This document shows, piece after piece, positions 61,025 to 64,000 of a DNA stretch of 64,000 bases. The stretch lies in NCBI GenBank assembly GCA_016125165.1, contig WGMH01000006.1, forward strand, positions 62,001 through 126,000, written 5' to 3'. Position numbers and translations under genes: made by a program. The notes below the pieces were generated by a model. The model was not told where the DNA came from and made no database searches. It saw only the letters and a program-made list of their open reading frames with translations. Within the stretch, counting starts at the first letter, position 1. Every line of letters starts with the position of its first letter. Origin of the DNA: Alphaproteobacteria bacterium (GTDB lineage Bacteria; Pseudomonadota; Alphaproteobacteria; Micropepsales; Micropepsaceae).

Positions 61025-62083
61025 TCACGCGATATCTTCATCCTTGAAGCGATACGCGCCGTCGAGCCACGCAATGATTTCGCGCGCGGCGGGATGATCG
61101 ATATCTGTATAGCGTTTGCGCAAGCGATCCGCACCCTTGCCGAGATTGCCGAGCCCCACATCCTGCAATGCCAGCACATCCTGATAGAGCAGCTTCGCAA
61201 GTTCCGGTCCCGCCACAGCGTCCGCTGCGTGCCGGAACGCTGCGCCATATTCATAAGCGTCGCCTTTTGCATAACTCTCCACCAGCGTCAGCGCAGGAAT
61301 ACATGAGAGCGTGGGCTGCAATGCCGGGTTGACGGCATGCGCGGCCAGATGCGGCCCGATGGCGGCTGGCCTTCCTGTGAAGGCGCGCACGTGCAGATGC
61401 TGTGACATGCGCTGCCCGTCATTCACGGGATAGTTATCCCAGAGGAACGGCTTGCGCTTCATCTGTTCGCTCACGCGCGAAAGATGGCCCGGTGAATATT
61501 CGCGAGAGCACACTTCCTCGCCTGTCCAGAAGAAATCGATGGCGGGATCAAGCAGCGAACCCAATTCCTCAAGATAGCCTTCCGGCCGTTGCCCGAAAAA
61601 TCGGTCGAGGATCGGATCGTCGGTGTAATAGCTCGGGCAAACGATGATGTGCTTCGCCACCGTACGTTCTGCCGCCCATTCCACGATGCGCGCCTGTGTC
61701 CTTGCCAGCTCCGGCAGATCGCCGCGCATGTCATCGAACAGGATGGCGAGCGTATCGAGGCCGATCTCATCCAGGTGCTTCAGTTTGCCCGCCAGCGCGG
61801 CCTGTGCGTCGTCATCGAAGCTGCGATAGATCTCGAACGGCGAAAGCCCCACCCCAAAGCGGACGCCCCGTGCCCGACAGAATTGTGACAGCGCGTGAAG
61901 CTCGGCATGGTCTTCGGCAGGGTGCGGCTCCCGCCATCGCTTGCGCAGAAAGGCATCGGCCTTGGGGGCATATATAAAGAAGCGATAGCCGTGCGGGGCC
62001 AGGAAGCCGATGACGTTGCGGCGGTCCGCGACGCTCCAGGGCGGGCCATAGTACCCCTCAATAATACCCAGCGACGGCATCAT
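61025..62083 (-). CDS. GH84-type beta-N-acetylglucosaminidase-like protein
   Basis: 352 residues from ATG 62083 behind GGGGGAAG. GIIEGYYGPPWS opens a TIM barrel, and the catalytic pair is the adjacent Asp117-Asp118 in ILFDDMRGD, the O-GlcNAcase/hyaluronidase-family arrangement. SYYTDDPILDRFFGQRPEGYLEELGSLLDPAIDFFWTGEEVCSREY and FLWDNYPVNDG also match. There is no signal peptide, so it is probably cytoplasmic. The natural substrate in this organism is unknown. Confidence 0.85.
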   Translation of the reverse strand: MMPSLGIIEGYYGPPWSVADRRNVIGFLAPHGYRFFIYAPKADAFLRKRWREPHPAEDHAELHALSQFCRARGVRFGVGLSPFEIYRSFDDDAQAALAGKLKHLDEIGLDTLAILFDDMRGDLPELARTQARIVEWAAERTVAKHIIVCPSYYTDDPILDRFFGQRPEGYLEELGSLLDPAIDFFWTGEEVCSREYSPGHLSRVSEQMKRKPFLWDNYPVNDGQRMSQHLHVRAFTGRPAAIGPHLAAHAVNPALQPTLSCIPALTLVESYAKGDAYEYGAAFRHAADAVAGPELAKLLYQDVLALQDVGLGNLGKGADRLRKRYTDIDHPAAREIIAWLDGAYRFKDEDIA

Positions 62084-62138
62084 TCTTCCCCCATGGACGG
62101 GCTTCATTGCCGCCCGGGATTCTGCAATTCTGACTATC

Positions 62139-63035
62139 ATGGAACAGATCGCCGACGCACCGCTGAATTTTTCCTATGCCGCCGCGGACGACCCGTGGCT
62201 GAAGCGTTTCGTCATTCAGATTGTCGAGCGCGCGACCGGCCAGCCCTACATCAAATGGCTTTATGAAGATTATCGCGCCCATCGCGAGACGCTACCTATC
62301 TTCTGGGATGAAGCAATCCGCAAACTGGAACTGAAAGTCGTCGTCAACGAAGACGGCCTTGCCGCATTGCCCAAGACCGGGCCGCTGGTGGTGGTGGCAA
62401 ATCATCCCTTCGGCGTACTGGACGGGATCGTAATCTCACATCTGGTTTCTCGCGTGAGGCATGATTTTCTGGTGCTCACCAATGCCGTGCTTACGCAGGC
62501 AGAAGAATTGCGCCCGTGGCTGTTGCCCATCGACTTCTCCGAAACCGACGAGGCGCTGAAGACCACGCTCGAATCGCGCGCGCGCGCCAAGAAACATCTG
62601 AGCAATGGCGGATGCCTTGTGGTATTTCCCGCGGGCGGCGTTTCCACCACGCCGAAGCTATGGGACAAGCGCGCGGTGGATGCGCCATGGGGCACCTTCA
62701 CGGGCCGCCTTATCAGCCATGCAAAGGCGCCCGTCGTTCCGCTTTATTTCGCGGGCCAGAACAGCCGCCTGTTTCAGGTGGCAAGCCACATCTCCATGAC
62801 GTTGCGCCTTTCGCTGCTCTTCAAGGAAATCCACGACCGCATTGGCAGCGAGGTGCATGTCCGCGTGGGCGATGTCATGCCGTTTGAGCGCCTTGCCACC
62901 ATCAAGGGGCGGCAGGAATTCATGGATCATCTGCGCGGTGTCACCTATGCGCTTGGCGCGGGCTTGCCCGATCCGCCGAAAACGCGCGTAAAGCGGCCGC
63001 GCCGCGCGCCCAAACCCGCTGGCGCGCGCTATTGA
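62139..63035 (+). CDS. Lysophospholipid acyltransferase family protein
   Basis: 298 residues. The PlsC-type motif is NHPFGVLDG (motif I written with Pro, not the usual HxxxxD) and is followed by LSNGGCLVVFPAGGVSTTP (motif III-like FPxGxxS). It resembles the ornithine-lipid/OlsA-like and hemolysin-associated acyltransferase branch, where the first motif is NHPxGxxDG. A Lys/Arg/Pro-rich tail ends the protein. The acyl acceptor is unassigned. It diverges from the GH84-type gene and precedes lutA by 13 bases. Confidence 0.86.
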   Translation: MEQIADAPLNFSYAAADDPWLKRFVIQIVERATGQPYIKWLYEDYRAHRETLPIFWDEAIRKLELKVVVNEDGLAALPKTGPLVVVANHPFGVLDGIVISHLVSRVRHDFLVLTNAVLTQAEELRPWLLPIDFSETDEALKTTLESRARAKKHLSNGGCLVVFPAGGVSTTPKLWDKRAVDAPWGTFTGRLISHAKAPVVPLYFAGQNSRLFQVASHISMTLRLSLLFKEIHDRIGSEVHVRVGDVMPFERLATIKGRQEFMDHLRGVTYALGAGLPDPPKTRVKRPRRAPKPAGARY

Positions 63036-63048
63036 TGGCCCGCCCACA

Positions 63049-63804
63049 ATGACCAGACCCCTTGTTGGATTGTTCGCCACCTGCCTTGTCGATCTCATGC
63101 GTCCGTCGGTGGGCTTCGCGGCGGCGAAGCTGATCGAGGAAAGCGGTTGCGAGGTGTTCGTGCCGGAGCAGACCTGCTGCGGCCAGCCCGCGTGGAATTC
63201 GGGCGCGGATGCGCACGCCGCCGATCTGGCGCGGCAGACCATCGCCGCCTTCGAGGAATACGATTACGTGGTCGTTCCCTCCGGCTCCTGCGCAGGCATG
63301 ATCAAGCGGCACTATCCCGAAGCGCTGACAAATGACGCGGACTGGCTGCAGCGCGCCAGCGCGCTCGCCTCGAAAACTCACGAGCTCACGCAATTCCTCG
63401 TGAAGGTGCGCGGCATCAAAAGCGTGGCGGAACGGTGCGCGATGAAGGCGTGCTATCACGATTCCTGTTCGTCGCTGCGCGAGATGGGCGTGAAGCGCGA
63501 GCCGCGTCAATTGCTGGAGAGCGTGGAAGGCTTGGCGCTGACCGAACTTGCCGAACCCGAACAATGCTGCGGCTTCGGCGGCTTGTTCGCCGTCAAATAT
63601 CCGGAAATCTCCGAACGTATGGCCGACGACAAACTCGCCGACGCGGAGAAGACCGGCGCGGATACCATCGTCAGCGGTGATCTCGGTTGCCTTCTGCATC
63701 TCATTGGCCGCGCCGAACGGCGGGGCAAGGCCCTCACCGGCCGCCACATTGCCGAGGTGCTGGCGGGCATGTCCGATACGCCACCGTTGGGCGGCAAGCC
63801 GTGA
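63049..63804 (+). CDS. lutA: LutA-like (Fe-S)-binding lactate utilisation protein
   Basis: 251 residues with two CCG-type cysteine motifs: QTCCGQPAWNSGADAHAADLARQT and EQCCGFGGLFAVKYPEIS, with ACYHDSCSSLREM between. This is the heterodisulfide-reductase-like domain pair of LutA/YkgE, a subunit of L-lactate dehydrogenase LutABC. The stop overlaps the following gene start (GTGA at 63801-63804), and that gene starts like lutB, so the operon order is standard. Confidence 0.9.
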   Translation: MTRPLVGLFATCLVDLMRPSVGFAAAKLIEESGCEVFVPEQTCCGQPAWNSGADAHAADLARQTIAAFEEYDYVVVPSGSCAGMIKRHYPEALTNDADWLQRASALASKTHELTQFLVKVRGIKSVAERCAMKACYHDSCSSLREMGVKREPRQLLESVEGLALTELAEPEQCCGFGGLFAVKYPEISERMADDKLADAEKTGADTIVSGDLGCLLHLIGRAERRGKALTGRHIAEVLAGMSDTPPLGGKP

Positions 63805-64000
63805 ATCAGAACCCCGCAGCTTTCCGGGAGAACGCGCGCACGGCGCTGGGCGATGCGGGCCTCCGCACCGCGCTTGGCCGACTCAAAACGCATTTCGTAT
63901 TGAAGCGCGCCGAGTCCTTCGAGCGCTTTGGCGATTTCGAGGCCCTGCGCGAACAAGGCCGCGCCATCCGCGATTATGCGCTCTCGCGTCTCGACGTTCT
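63801..64000 (+). CDS. lutB: LutB-like protein, N-terminal part (3' end outside window)
   Basis: Starts at GTG 63801 and runs off the window after 66 codons. The visible sequence has FRENARTALGDAGLRTALGRLKTHFVLKRAESFERFGDFEALREQGRAIRDYAL, which resembles the first helices of LutB/YkgF, the iron-sulfur subunit of lactate dehydrogenase. Only the N-terminus can be judged. It is translationally coupled to lutA. Confidence 0.8.
   Translation, partial: MNQNPAAFRENARTALGDAGLRTALGRLKTHFVLKRAESFERFGDFEALREQGRAIRDYALSRLDV

Overview
The window looks like chromosomal DNA of a GC-rich alphaproteobacterium. The evidence is the conserved blocks (panB-yfgM-bamB-der; alr, radA, cvpA, purF; rsmB-guaA and guaB), frequent GTGA/ATGA gene overlaps, FixK/FNR-type TTGAY-N4-RTCAA boxes and CcrM-era style gene content without enteric features. 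I cannot place it below class with confidence. Gene density is high and only one non-coding stretch exceeds 300 bases (2720-3113).

Region by region. 1-16.2 kb is housekeeping: the 3' end of thrS, infC with a probable AUA start, panB, the YfgM/BamB outer-membrane assembly pair, der, an enoyl-CoA hydratase, then on the minus strand alr-mlaE-mlaF-radA-cvpA-purF-SDR. 16.2-24 kb holds a degenerate EAL protein, dnaB, a divergent SRAP-family protein, and small stress or regulatory genes (two ArsR regulators with visible operators, VOC, DUF1801, an AHSA1 protein). It ends with an AT-richer HsdR_N-type nuclease gene whose natural 5' end carries an in-frame amber codon. 24-35 kb returns to core functions: guaA, rsmB, nudK, guaB, a membrane-tethered LuxR regulator, an acyl-CoA dehydrogenase, a DUF885 peptidase, rlmE-ppx and tRNA-Gln(CTG).

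The clearest mobile DNA is a 2808-bp IS1595-family element at 35257-38064, with 23-bp terminal inverted repeats (22/23 identical) and a perfect 8-bp target duplication AGCATTCT. It sits exactly against the CCA end of tRNA-Gln and carries three passenger genes besides the transposase: a DUF6471 putative regulator, a two-helix membrane protein and a coiled-coil/winged-helix-like protein. A divergent control region contains three CATCATAT motifs. The host sequence resumes with a 91-aa hypothetical gene and an autoregulated tetR-YCII-AHSA1 operon.

42-50 kb looks like a low-oxygen survival cluster: universal stress protein, MgtC/DUF4010 membrane protein, host-attachment (baeRF-like) protein, an ADP-forming acyl-CoA synthetase fused to a GNAT domain, an unlisted 35-aa membrane peptide, a monohaem cytochrome c, a FixK-like regulator, rhodanese and Coq4. 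Five FNR/FixK-type boxes lie in the spacers of this cluster, and the FixK-like protein has the E..CR recognition helix expected to read them. The PCu(A)C copper chaperone next door fits respiratory-oxidase maturation.

50-64 kb carries a threonine-dehydratase-like enzyme, an S10 carboxypeptidase, a ZIP transporter, a marR-emrA-emrB efflux operon, a flavin reductase, a photolyase, an epoxide-hydrolase-like enzyme, a GH84-type glycosidase, an acyltransferase, and the start of a lutAB lactate-utilisation operon cut by the window edge.
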